From: Acidimicrobiaceae bacterium | GTDB taxonomy: Bacteria > Actinomycetota > Acidimicrobiia > Acidimicrobiales > Acidimicrobiaceae | Assembly: GCA_013044365.1 (NCBI GenBank) | Contig: JABEUP010000086.1 | Coordinates: 1-25,897 of the forward strand | Direction: 5' to 3' | DNA: 25,897 bases | In this document: piece after piece, positions 1 to 6,610 of the stretch | Layout of the letters: each line of letters opens with the position of its first letter | Numbering within the stretch: the first letter of the stretch is position 1 | Notes under the pieces: generated by a model | The model's database searches: none | Seen by the model: the letters and a program-made list of their open reading frames with translations, nothing else | What the model was told of the DNA's origin: nothing | Program-made: the position numbers and the translations under genes

Positions 1-942
1 ACAGAGCGTCCCACAAAGCCCACATGGAACTCGATACCACCGGTCATAGCATGATGAACAAATTGCGCCCTCATCTATCAGTTTTTGGGCTGGCCTCTCT
101 CTTCCACAGTGCGCACAGATGTAAACACGCCTGGGCCAACACGCTTGACAAAGCGGACCAAGTGGAGAGACTCCCGTTGCTTTCCGTACTCGACCACATT
201 TGACACATTGCACCTTCGGCGACGAGTAGCACACAACGCAGATGCCAATGGTTCCATCCGTTCCGGAGCGCACCATTATTTCTCGAATATTCCCGCAAAC
301 CCCACACTTTCTCGCAGGCGATCTGTAACACTGGTCACAAATTGCAACTCCACCTCGCCTCGAATGAATCCTTCCAACTCGGCCACAGCGTTGACAAATA
401 CTCTCCGGTCGCTCGTAACAACGTTGGCAAATTGTCCCAGGTCCACTCCGAGCTATCGCCGGTCCCAGTCGTCCACAACGCGAGCACAGTTGGTGTGTCG
501 ATGGGTCCTTTCTGCGACACGACCCACAGATCGGGCCATCCTCAGTCCTTGTGGCAATAGGCCGTTCATTACCACATATTGCACATGAAGCCCGGTTAAG
601 TCTGATAAAGCATGCCCCGCAAATCCGGCCATTTGGGATTTTGTGCCTCAGATTCTTCGTCAACCCACACTTGGCACACTTAGGCAAAGTGAAGGATTCC
701 GAACCTGCTGCTAAGAGTCCTGCAATAAGGCGGACAGCGACTGGTGGTGCATCGGAATCACCCGAACTAAGACCATCGGGGGAATCTGAGAGGAACACTG
801 CAAGCGAGTTCTTCATTTGGCTCAGGGGTGCAGCTGACCTCAGGATGGCAACAGCATTTTCCAACGCGAGATCAGGATCCGTCCGGAAGATATTCGCGAG
901 AATTATCCTCTCCTGTTCGGAGAGGATATCAGTATGTTCCAT
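1..942 (-). CDS. Tandem zinc-ribbon repeat protein of an integrase cassette (partial, C-terminus beyond left edge)
   Basis: An open frame of 314 codons runs from an ATG at 940-942 to the left edge without a stop. Residues 1-85 are a Cys-free, mostly helical-looking domain. From residue 89 the protein becomes an array of CxxC pairs, at residues 89, 108, 120, 139, 153, 172, 183, 202, 213, 235, 246, 265, 276, 295 and 307, with a further Cys at 314. The pairs alternate as CxxCG, then 13-19 residues, then (I/L)CxxC, giving a unit of 30-33 residues seen eight times. This is what zinc-binding knuckles look like. Arg is frequent between pairs, which would suit nucleic-acid binding, but that is inference. 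The start overlaps the end of the XRE gene by 14 bp, so the two are probably translationally coupled. I recall similar Cys-rich proteins beside integrase/XRE pairs in actinobacteria but know no assigned function. Shorter frames on the plus strand here are shadows. Confidence 0.85.
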   Translation of the reverse strand, partial: MEHTDILSEQERIILANIFRTDPDLALENAVAILRSAAPLSQMKNSLAVFLSDSPDGLSSGDSDAPPVAVRLIAGLLAAGSESFTLPKCAKCGLTKNLRHKIPNGRICGACFIRLNRASCAICGNERPIATRTEDGPICGSCRRKDPSTHQLCSRCGRLGPAIARSGPGTICQRCYERPESICQRCGRVGRIHSRRGGVAICDQCYRSPARKCGVCGNIREIMVRSGTDGTIGICVVCYSSPKVQCVKCGRVRKATGVSPLGPLCQACWPRRVYICAHCGRERPAQKLIDEGAICSSCYDRWYRVPCGLCGTLC

Positions 943-1276
943 CGGGTCGCAAAATCCTCGCCCTTACCGGCTTCAGCTCGTTGAGCTTTCGTTCGGAGGT
1001 AGAAGGCCCGCTGCCATCTGCAGTCTTGCGGACTTGCTTCTTCTCCACTACCACTTCTACGAGGTCTTGAGGACCGCAATCCAAGATGTCGCACAGCGCT
1101 GCTAGCGCATCAAGGTTTAGTCGCTGCGGAGTTTGAGTAACGAGCCTATAGACCTGCTCTCGAGACAGCTGAATCCCTCGTTCTGCTAGTGGGCCGAGCA
1201 GGTCGCTAGTGCTAAACATTCCCCGGGTGGCCATTACTTGGCGAAGATTCCATTTGACACCCATCTTCTTAATCAT
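929..1276 (-). CDS. XRE/Cro-CI-type helix-turn-helix regulator
   Basis: A 115-residue protein. Residues about 8-75 have the pattern of the compact Cro/CI HTH family (HTH_26 type): an RQVMATRGMFSTSDL stretch, a recognition helix around LSREQVYRLVT, then LDALAALCDILDCGPQDLVEV, which is the typical last helix pair of this family. The last 40 residues (KKQVRK onwards) are polar and probably disordered. The ATG overlaps the stop of the recombinase gene as ATGA (1273-1276), and the stop overlaps the start of the zinc-ribbon gene, so all three genes form one coupled operon. It probably regulates the cassette or helps the recombinase, though no operator is obvious. An in-frame Met at residue 5 is an alternative start. 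Confidence 0.85.
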   Translation of the reverse strand: MIKKMGVKWNLRQVMATRGMFSTSDLLGPLAERGIQLSREQVYRLVTQTPQRLNLDALAALCDILDCGPQDLVEVVVEKKQVRKTADGSGPSTSERKLNELKPVRARILRPDGTY

Positions 1277-2388
1277 GGCTTCTCCTTACTCTGGACGTAG
1301 AGCTTCTCAAGAGCCCTACCAAGCATATTGTTCTTGTAGTCGCTGCTCACGCCCGCATAAATCGCAGTGGTCGACGCATAGGCATGACCGACCTGCTCCT
1401 GGACAAAACGCTCGTCGTAACCAAACTCAATGAGATGCGTCACATAAGAATGTCGAAGGCAATGCAGATGCAATTCCTTTGGAAGACCTGCTTCGTTCCT
1501 AATTTTCGCAAAACGCTTATCGACGTAATCTTTTGAAACCCGGCTCTGCCGCTCGGTTATCCATAGGGCAGGGTGCTGACTTGGGCCGAAGGCTGGACGT
1601 ACCTCTTCTATATAGCTCCTGAGCCCATCAATGGCCCAGTCAAAGTGTGGCACAGACAGAACAGTCCGTCTCCGAGGGGGACTTCCCTTAACAGCCTTAC
1701 CATATCGAACATTTAGCGCGCCGTACTTACCCCAGTCACTTTTAATCGGATTGCGACGGAGATCTACAATATCTAGTCTGATGTTCTCATTTCGACGGAG
1801 GCCCCATGCGTAGTAGGTCTTGAACATCTGAGAATCGCGCAGTGCCACTAATGATCCCTTTCGCCCCCGCCTGCGAATCTCCTCAACGCGTTCGTCACAA
1901 CGACCGAAGAATACCTCTAGCTCCTCATAGGTGAAGGGTCGCACCTGTGGGCGACCCTCAAACTCCGAGAGATGCTCAACCGTATTCCATTCATGGCAGA
2001 TTTGCTGAGGCACTTCACCGAACCGATGACTGCATTCCTCCAACCAACCATATCGAGAATCGGTAATGAATTCCATGAACAGCCTGATGGCATTCTGATA
2101 TCCCCTAATGGTTGAATGGGCTCTGGATCTACCTGCGCCCAGGAGAAACGATGTCCAATCTTCCAGGTCCGTCGGGTTCCACTCCCATGGACTAGCGTTG
2201 GTATAACCCTGAAATCGAGAGACAATGTCAAGACGTCCTTTGATCGTATCTGCGGCTAGCATCCTGCTTGTTTGCTGGAGTCCCCATCCTGAAAGCATCG
2301 CCTTGAAGACCGCGGAGGCCTCATCAAGATGAATGACATTAGAGGTAAGCACAACATGGGCAGCACCAGGAAGATACGTCTTCGACAC
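1273..2388 (-). CDS. Tyrosine recombinase / phage-type integrase
   Basis: A 371-residue site-specific recombinase that would cut and rejoin DNA through a 3'-phosphotyrosine. Residues about 25-115 form the core-binding (SAM-like) domain and about 150-360 the catalytic domain. The catalytic set is visible: Arg198 in GLRRNE, a Lys around 231-234 in the beta-hairpin region, His309-x-x-Arg312 in LHCLRHSYVTHL, His335 in QVGHAYASTTAIYAG, and nucleophile Tyr344. Length and motif order match full-length XerC/D-like integrases. The start is GTG at 2386-2388, about 40 nt downstream of a strong promoter, with only a weak purine-rich RBS. It is the first gene of a coupled trio with an XRE regulator and a zinc-ribbon protein. 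No tRNA-derived attachment site is recognisable nearby, so I cannot say whether the cassette excises. Confidence 0.93.
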   Translation of the reverse strand: MSKTYLPGAAHVVLTSNVIHLDEASAVFKAMLSGWGLQQTSRMLAADTIKGRLDIVSRFQGYTNASPWEWNPTDLEDWTSFLLGAGRSRAHSTIRGYQNAIRLFMEFITDSRYGWLEECSHRFGEVPQQICHEWNTVEHLSEFEGRPQVRPFTYEELEVFFGRCDERVEEIRRRGRKGSLVALRDSQMFKTYYAWGLRRNENIRLDIVDLRRNPIKSDWGKYGALNVRYGKAVKGSPPRRRTVLSVPHFDWAIDGLRSYIEEVRPAFGPSQHPALWITERQSRVSKDYVDKRFAKIRNEAGLPKELHLHCLRHSYVTHLIEFGYDERFVQEQVGHAYASTTAIYAGVSSDYKNNMLGRALEKLYVQSKEKP

Positions 2389-2427
2389 TTTTCTGGTCCC
2401 TTTTTTTACTACCGTATTCGCTGCATC

Positions 2428-2456
2428 ATTGTAACATATACTACAACATCCGTCAA
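2428..2456 (-). promoter_or_regulatory. Sigma70-type promoter of the integrase cassette
   Basis: Read on the minus strand, a -35 TTGACG (2451-2456) and a -10 TACAAT (2428-2433) are separated by exactly 17 bp. The predicted start near 2421 leaves a leader of roughly 33 nt before the GTG of the recombinase gene. The match to consensus is unusually good for this window and suggests fairly strong transcription unless repressed, perhaps by the XRE protein. Confidence 0.75.
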
Positions 2457-2478
2457 GACTTACCTTTTACGGGCACAA

Positions 2479-2516
2479 TAAAAGGGAACGCTCGAGCCAA
2501 AATCTCGAGCGTTCCC
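2479..2516 (-). terminator. Rho-independent terminator of nrdJ
   Basis: A perfect 13-bp inverted repeat (gggaacgctcgag at 2484-2496 and its complement at 2504-2516) encloses a 7-nt loop. On the minus strand it is followed directly by TTTTATT, so it is oriented to end transcription of nrdJ, whose stop codon lies 75 nt upstream. It insulates nrdJ from the integrase promoter. Confidence 0.9.
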
Positions 2517-2590
2517 CCTAGTCAAATACCCTGGTCAGGGCAATATGCAAAACCCTGACTATGTTGCATCAGATGCAATAATATGGCTTT

Positions 2591-5374
2591 TCACGAACAA
2601 CCGCTTGTAGTGCCACATGATGAACACACATAACACGACCCGGCGCGCTGCATAGAGTTTCCGCACTGATAGCAGTACGGAGCATCCTTCGAGTTCTGAC
2701 GCGAAATAAGGTCCCCTTCAAAAGGTCTGGACTCCCCGCTGGACGGCGGATCGAGATGTACGTAATCGGACGCACCGTCATCTCCTGCGAACAGCGTCAA
2801 CTGGGTCCGCTCTTTGGTGGTAGCTATTCCCAATTCCGTACGCTCCTCCACCGTCAGATAGTCGACCGCCAACCTGCGAAAGATGTAATCAACCAACGAA
2901 GACGCGATACGAAGCTCGGGATCATCCGTAATTCCGGCCGGCTCAAACCTCATGTTTGTGTACTTCTTTACGTAAGTCGACAGAGGAACGCCGTGCTGCA
3001 AACCAAGACTGACAGAAATTGAGAATGCGTCCATGATCCCAGCAAGAGTCGACCCCTGCTTTGAGACCTTCATAAACACCTCGCCGGGACGGCCATCTTC
3101 ATATTCGCCAACAGTTACATAGCCCTCGCAGTCTGCAACCCGGAATGCAAAGGTGTACGACTTGCGTCGCCGTGGCAATCGCTCGCGAACTGGACGTTTG
3201 ACTATTACAGTTTGAGATTGAAGAGCGTTTTCAAGCTCTGCAATTTTTTGAGTCAACTCCGACTGAGGACCGGCAGTTCCCGCGGACTCCTTGCCCTTAG
3301 TGGTCAATGGCTGGGCTACTTTACAATTATCCCTGTAAATCGCCACCGCCTTGACACCCAATCTCCATGCTTCGATGAATAGCTGCTCAATTTCCTCTAC
3401 CGTCGCCTCCTCGGGCATATTCACAGTCTTGGAGATTGCACCAGATATAAACGGCTGGACAGCTGCCATCATCTTGACATGGCCTCGATAATGGATTGTG
3501 TTATCGCCCATAGAACAGGCAAAGACCGGCAGGTGCCTGGAATCGAGATCTGGAGAACCAACAATGGTCTTGTTGGCATCAATGTAAGAAATGATCGAAT
3601 CAATCTGCGACTCTGTATAACCCAGCCTGACAAGCGCTCTTGGAACCGTTTGATTCACAATCGACATTGTTCCACCACCCACGAGCTTCTTGGTCTTTAC
3701 CAGACCCAGATCCGGCTCAACACCTGTGGTATCACAGTCCATCAAAAGACCTATGGTACCGGTAGGAGCAAGCACAGAAGCCTGCGAATTCCGCACTCCA
3801 TAGGTGGACCCGTCCTCAATCGCCTCATCCCACGACTGCTTGGCAGCAGTGATCAGTTCCGCCGCCACCAGAGACTGGTCGATCTTGTCGGCCGCCGCCC
3901 TGTGCATCTTAAGAACATTCAACATTGGCTCTCTGTTATCGTAGAAGCCGGCAAACGGACCGAGACGGCTAGCCATTCTGGCTGAGGTTTCATATGCGTC
4001 TCTAGTCAACAGTGATGTAACTGAACCGGCAACCGCCCTCCCGCCATCAGAGTCATATGGAAGACCAAGGGCCATCAACATCGCGCCCAGGTTGGCATAG
4101 CCAATTCCAAGCTCACGAAACTTACGGGAGGTGTCGCCTATCTTCTCTGTTGGATAATCTGCGTTGCCAACCAGAATGTCCTGAGCGGTGAAAATCGTCT
4201 CCACCGTAACCTTGAATCCCTCAATGTCAAATGAGTCATCTGGCTTTAGGAACTTGATTAGGTTGAGGCTTGCAAGATTACATGCCGAATTATCAAGGTG
4301 AACATACTCCGAACAGGGATTAGAGGCACTAATTCGACCAGTGTTTGGTGCAGTATGCCACTTATTGATTGTGGTGTCATACTGCAGCCCCGGATCGGCA
4401 CAGTCCCATGCCGCCTCCGAAATCTGCCTCATCAGGTCTCGAGCTTTAATCGTCTTCACAACCGAACCGTCAGTGACCGCCTTTAGGTCCCAGTCGAGAT
4501 CATTTACAATTGCCTCCATAAACTCATCAGTTACCCTGACTGAATTATTGGCATTCTGGTATTGGATCGAGAAGCTGTCCTTGCCATCCAGGCTCATATC
4601 AAAACCAGCGTCACGAAGAGCACGGGCCTTACGCTCCTCGACGCTCTTACACCAAATGAACTCCTCGATATCGGGATGATCTGTGTTCAGTATGACCATC
4701 TTGGCGGCCCGTCTGGTTTTTCCCCCAGACTTTATTGTTCCGGCCGAGGCGTCAGCACCACGCATGAAGCTGACTGGACCTGAAGCCGTTCCTCCGCCCT
4801 TAAGCAGTTCCTGAGATGACCGGATCCTGGAAAGGTTGATCCCTGATCCAGAACCACCCTTGAAAATAGTCCCTTCCTCGACATACCAGTTCAAAATTGA
4901 ATTCATGTCATCGTCAACTGCAAGAATAAAACAAGCGCTTGCTTGTTGTGGTACCCCTGGAACCCCTATGTTGAACCACACTGGCGAGTTAAATGCGGCA
5001 TGTTGATGAATGATCGCGTACTTGAGTTCGTTGGAAAATATCTCCTTTTCTTCGTCATCGGCGAAATAACCATCCTTAATTCCCCAAACAGTGATGGTGT
5101 CAACCACTCGGTCCACAACCTGCTTTAGTGACCATTCGCGCTCCGGTGTCCCGAGAGTTCCGCGAAAATACTTCTGAGCGAGGATGTTTGTAGCATTTAC
5201 GCTCCAGGTAGAAGGAACTTCCACCCCAAGTTGCTCGAATGCTATTGAACCATCCTGGTAATTTGTTATGCGCGCATCTCGACGCTCCCAAACGACGGTG
5301 TCATAGGGATCAACACCGGTTGAGGTAAAAAAGCGGGTAAGCCCAATCCCTGTTCTCTGTGAAGCTATTGCCAT
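2591..5374 (-). CDS. nrdJ: Adenosylcobalamin-dependent (class II) ribonucleotide reductase
   Basis: A 927-residue enzyme that reduces ribonucleotides to deoxyribonucleotides using a thiyl radical made from adenosylcobalamin, without needing oxygen. Visible features: substrate-loop motif NSPVWFNIGV (129-138), redox Cys148 in SACFIL, GGSGSGINLS (173-182), active-site SNPCSE with radical Cys354 and Glu356, and second redox Cys365 in NSACNL. The 354-to-365 spacing of 11 matches the spacing I recall for Thermotoga NrdJ. A Lys/Arg-rich linker near residue 750 precedes a TSCPD-like domain, and the C-terminus carries Cys901, 904, 914, 917, 920 and 926, a zinc/redox tail. The ATG at 5372-5374 follows a strong GGGAGGGG ribosome-binding site. 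It is monocistronic, with its own terminator. Upstream NrdR-like boxes suggest repression when dNTPs are plentiful. Confidence 0.97.
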   Translation of the reverse strand: MAIASQRTGIGLTRFFTSTGVDPYDTVVWERRDARITNYQDGSIAFEQLGVEVPSTWSVNATNILAQKYFRGTLGTPEREWSLKQVVDRVVDTITVWGIKDGYFADDEEKEIFSNELKYAIIHQHAAFNSPVWFNIGVPGVPQQASACFILAVDDDMNSILNWYVEEGTIFKGGSGSGINLSRIRSSQELLKGGGTASGPVSFMRGADASAGTIKSGGKTRRAAKMVILNTDHPDIEEFIWCKSVEERKARALRDAGFDMSLDGKDSFSIQYQNANNSVRVTDEFMEAIVNDLDWDLKAVTDGSVVKTIKARDLMRQISEAAWDCADPGLQYDTTINKWHTAPNTGRISASNPCSEYVHLDNSACNLASLNLIKFLKPDDSFDIEGFKVTVETIFTAQDILVGNADYPTEKIGDTSRKFRELGIGYANLGAMLMALGLPYDSDGGRAVAGSVTSLLTRDAYETSARMASRLGPFAGFYDNREPMLNVLKMHRAAADKIDQSLVAAELITAAKQSWDEAIEDGSTYGVRNSQASVLAPTGTIGLLMDCDTTGVEPDLGLVKTKKLVGGGTMSIVNQTVPRALVRLGYTESQIDSIISYIDANKTIVGSPDLDSRHLPVFACSMGDNTIHYRGHVKMMAAVQPFISGAISKTVNMPEEATVEEIEQLFIEAWRLGVKAVAIYRDNCKVAQPLTTKGKESAGTAGPQSELTQKIAELENALQSQTVIVKRPVRERLPRRRKSYTFAFRVADCEGYVTVGEYEDGRPGEVFMKVSKQGSTLAGIMDAFSISVSLGLQHGVPLSTYVKKYTNMRFEPAGITDDPELRIASSLVDYIFRRLAVDYLTVEERTELGIATTKERTQLTLFAGDDGASDYVHLDPPSSGESRPFEGDLISRQNSKDAPYCYQCGNSMQRAGSCYVCSSCGTTSGCS

Positions 5375-5578
5375 TTCACTACCCCTCCCAATCAGCCTGT
5401 TTCGATAGATAGATCATCAACTAAAGACTTTTCATGAAGAACCAGGGCCAGTCACCAAAAACCGATGCCGTCACAAATAATTTTTATCTAGCCCTGTCCT
5501 AATTGATTTACCAAATCCAAAAATACATCTTTATATAAAAACGATGTTACACCTTGTCGGTGACAAAATCACGCAAAA
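5375..5578 (-). other. Long 5' leader of nrdJ
   Basis: This AT-rich stretch of about 200 bp lies between the NrdR-like boxes and the nrdJ start codon and would be the mRNA leader if the predicted promoter is right. A possible stem pairs the CAGGGC region near 5490-5496 with the GCCCTG region near 5441-5447. I looked for a B12-box and the core of a cobalamin riboswitch and did not find one. Nothing codes for a convincing protein here. Confidence 0.4.
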
Positions 5579-5594
5579 ACACAATATGTTGATC
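5579..5594. promoter_or_regulatory. NrdR-box-like site 1
   Basis: The 16-bp sequence acacaatatgttgatc fits the core of the NrdR box (acaCwAtATaTwGtgt) at most positions, but the last three bases deviate. It lies exactly 31 bp (start to start) from site 2, the three-helical-turn spacing typical of paired NrdR boxes. NrdR is an ATP/dATP-sensing repressor of ribonucleotide reductase genes; its gene is not in this window. Confidence 0.65.
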
Positions 5595-5609
5595 ATACTT
5601 TCAAATTAC

Positions 5610-5625
5610 ACACAACATCCTGTGT
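5610..5625. promoter_or_regulatory. NrdR-box-like site 2
   Basis: The 16-bp sequence acacaacatcctgtgt matches the NrdR consensus at about 13 of 16 positions and has symmetric ACAC/GTGT ends. It sits inside a longer inverted repeat with 9-bp arms (5603-5611 and 5622-5630). It covers the predicted transcription start of nrdJ, just downstream of the -10, so bound repressor would block initiation. Confidence 0.7.
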
Positions 5626-5626
5626 A

Positions 5627-5655
5627 ATTTCATCACTGTGATTACAGCCTGTCAA
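5627..5655 (-). promoter_or_regulatory. Predicted nrdJ promoter
   Basis: On the minus strand a perfect -35 TTGACA (5650-5655) is followed after 17 bp by TGAAAT (5627-5632), a 4/6 match to the -10. The spacer contains a perfect 11-bp palindrome, ATCACTGTGAT (5632-5642), that could be a further operator. The overlap with the NrdR-like boxes supports this as the regulated promoter. Confidence 0.55.
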
Positions 5656-5769
5656 GAACCAAACCAAATTCACTACAAAATATCTTCAAAACCACCCGCC
5701 TAGCTGGGACTAGTCAAAATAAACTTTTGGGTAGCAAACATTTGGGCAATTGGTTAGCGTATTACCATT

Positions 5770-6606
5770 GTGTTTGAGATAACTTTCAACCTAACACCCA
5801 CCAATGCCGAGATACTCGAAAAGGGATTACCTGAGGAACTTTCCGATACCTTTAGCAACCTTTCTAGAGACCTGCACGGTATTTCTCCACACACGATAAT
5901 TGTGTTGATCCCAGCCTTCAACGAGGAAGGGTCCGTCAAAGATGTGATCTCACGGGTACCGGCAACAGTCTGCGGCCGTTTGACAAAAGTCCTGGTGATA
6001 AACGATGGATCCACCGATAATACTTCTGCGATAGCAAGATCGGCAGGAGCTGCGGTCATGGAGATGCCTAAGAATTCAGGTCAGGGCGCAGCGCTGCAAG
6101 CTGGATATCTCTTTGCGCTACAGAACGGAACTCGTTTCGTTGCGGTGGTAGATGGCGATGGACAATGGGACCCAAGCGACCTAAGCGAAATGATAGCGCC
6201 CTTGGTAAATGGAGACGCCGACTTTGTCCAGGGTTCCAGGCAACTTGGTTCAACTGAAAATGAGGATCGCCTGAGAAATCTGGGCGTGGTGTTCTTCGCC
6301 CGTCTAGTCTCGCTCATAACCGGCACCAAGGTAGGCGACACGTCCTCGGGATATCGTGCCTACAACAGCGAAGTGCTCGCTAAAGTAAGGCTTAGCCAAA
6401 AGCAGTACCAATCGTCAGAGATTCTAATCTCCGCGATCTGCAGCGGAGCAAGATTGTACGAGCACCCGGTGAAGATGTCCGTCAGAACCGCAGGAGTATC
6501 CAAAAAAGCTTCCAACTGGAAATATGGAATCCTCTACTTCCGCGCCGTAATTCAAACGGCAGTTCGGGACAAATATCTTTCCCGTATGACAAAATACCTG
6601 GTCTAA
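5770..6606 (+). CDS. GT2-family glycosyltransferase (DPM1/polyprenyl-phosphate sugar transferase-like)
   Basis: A 278-residue GT-A-fold glycosyltransferase that probably moves a sugar from a nucleotide donor to a polyprenyl phosphate on the cytoplasmic face of the membrane. The nucleotide-binding start IPAFNEEGSV is at residues 47-56, INDGSTDNT at 77-85, the metal-binding DxD in VDGDGQWDP at 127-135, and SSGYRAYN follows GTKVGDT. There is no C-terminal membrane segment, so this is the soluble type that works with separate membrane partners. The GTG start gives about 40 residues before the fold begins, so the true start may be further in; no clear RBS helps. The following YfhO-type gene begins 4 bp after the stop, so the two are surely co-transcribed. 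Confidence 0.88.
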   Translation: MFEITFNLTPTNAEILEKGLPEELSDTFSNLSRDLHGISPHTIIVLIPAFNEEGSVKDVISRVPATVCGRLTKVLVINDGSTDNTSAIARSAGAAVMEMPKNSGQGAALQAGYLFALQNGTRFVAVVDGDGQWDPSDLSEMIAPLVNGDADFVQGSRQLGSTENEDRLRNLGVVFFARLVSLITGTKVGDTSSGYRAYNSEVLAKVRLSQKQYQSSEILISAICSGARLYEHPVKMSVRTAGVSKKASNWKYGILYFRAVIQTAVRDKYLSRMTKYLV

Positions 6607-6610
6607 TAGA

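Noticed and set aside
85..1105. Long plus-strand frames (85-588 and 551-1105) at the left edge
   Set aside because: They lie antisense to the zinc-ribbon and XRE genes, whose minus-strand frames show clear repeated motifs and gene overlaps. The plus-strand peptides have no recognisable pattern.
3479..3985. 168-codon plus-strand frame inside nrdJ
   Set aside because: Antisense shadow of a strongly conserved gene; no RBS and no family pattern.
5375..5578. Cobalamin riboswitch in front of the B12-dependent reductase
   Set aside because: Expected on biological grounds, but I could find neither a B12-box nor the conserved core; NrdR-like boxes explain regulation better.
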